5,667 nucleotides of DNA, from NCBI GenBank assembly GCA_002391465.1, contig DGFC01000062.1, positions 1-5,667 of the forward strand. The letters run 5' to 3'. Numbering within the stretch: position 1 is the stretch's first letter; every line of letters begins with the position of its first letter. The DNA comes from Firmicutes bacterium UBA3910 (GTDB lineage: Bacteria > Bacillota > Limnochordia > Darwinibacteriales > Darwinibacteriaceae). Position numbers and translations under genes: made by a program. Positions 5,649 to 5,667 of the stretch are shown piece by piece. The notes beneath the pieces are model-generated. The model did no database searches and was not told the origin of the DNA. It was given only the letters and a program-made list of their open reading frames with translations.

Positions 5649-5667
5649 CTGTCTCTTATACACATCT
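5649..5667. other. Nextera/Tn5 mosaic-end adapter (artefact)
   Basis: The last 19 bases, CTGTCTCTTATACACATCT, are exactly the reverse complement of the Tn5 mosaic end used in Nextera libraries. Translated on the minus strand they give MCIRDR, a familiar contaminant peptide in protein databases. The genomic sequence ends at 5648. Confidence 0.97.

Overview
This is a fragment of a bacterial chromosome carrying complete and damaged genes on both strands. The organism is probably an anaerobic, plant-biomass-degrading Firmicute (clostridial or Limnochordia-like). That is an inference from strong AGGAGG-type ribosome sites, GTG and TTG starts with good Shine-Dalgarno sequences, an iron-sulfur flavoprotein, a secreted glucuronoyl esterase and a sugar ABC importer. 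I see no rRNA, tRNA, CRISPR array, insertion sequence or phage gene.

Layout. Positions 1-70 hold a hairpin and a strong, apparently bidirectional terminator. Next, on the minus strand, are two small membrane-protein genes: a 112-residue glycine/alanine-rich protein (775 to 437) and, 80 bases downstream of it, an 81-residue three-helix protein (356 to 110) whose reading frame is broken by one base. A 268-base divergent intergenic region (776-1043) contains a perfect 13-bp inverted repeat. On the plus strand follow a Gfo/Idh/MocA-family sugar dehydrogenase (GTG start at 1044, end 2183, then a clear terminator), an iron-sulfur flavoprotein / FMN reductase-like gene broken by two small frameshifts (2376-3010), and a secreted CE15 glucuronoyl methylesterase-like protein (TTG start at 3168, end 4442). 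A convergent terminator hairpin (4466-4495) separates this from a minus-strand YjfF-like sugar ABC permease (5623 to 4532). The permease is probably the last gene of an importer operon that continues beyond the right edge.

How the genes fit together (inference). The esterase would cut ester bonds between glucuronoxylan and lignin outside the cell. The ABC permease would import released sugars, and the Gfo/Idh enzyme would oxidise a sugar or sugar derivative in the cytoplasm. This looks like a loose hemicellulose-use neighbourhood on two strands rather than one operon. The two small membrane proteins have no obvious link to it and are the least explained part of the window.

Data quality. The last 19 bases (5649-5667) are the Nextera/Tn5 mosaic-end adapter, not genome. 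Open reading through it adds the well-known artefact peptide MCIRDR to the permease. With two frame-broken genes in 5.6 kb, assembly errors must be weighed against real pseudogenes.
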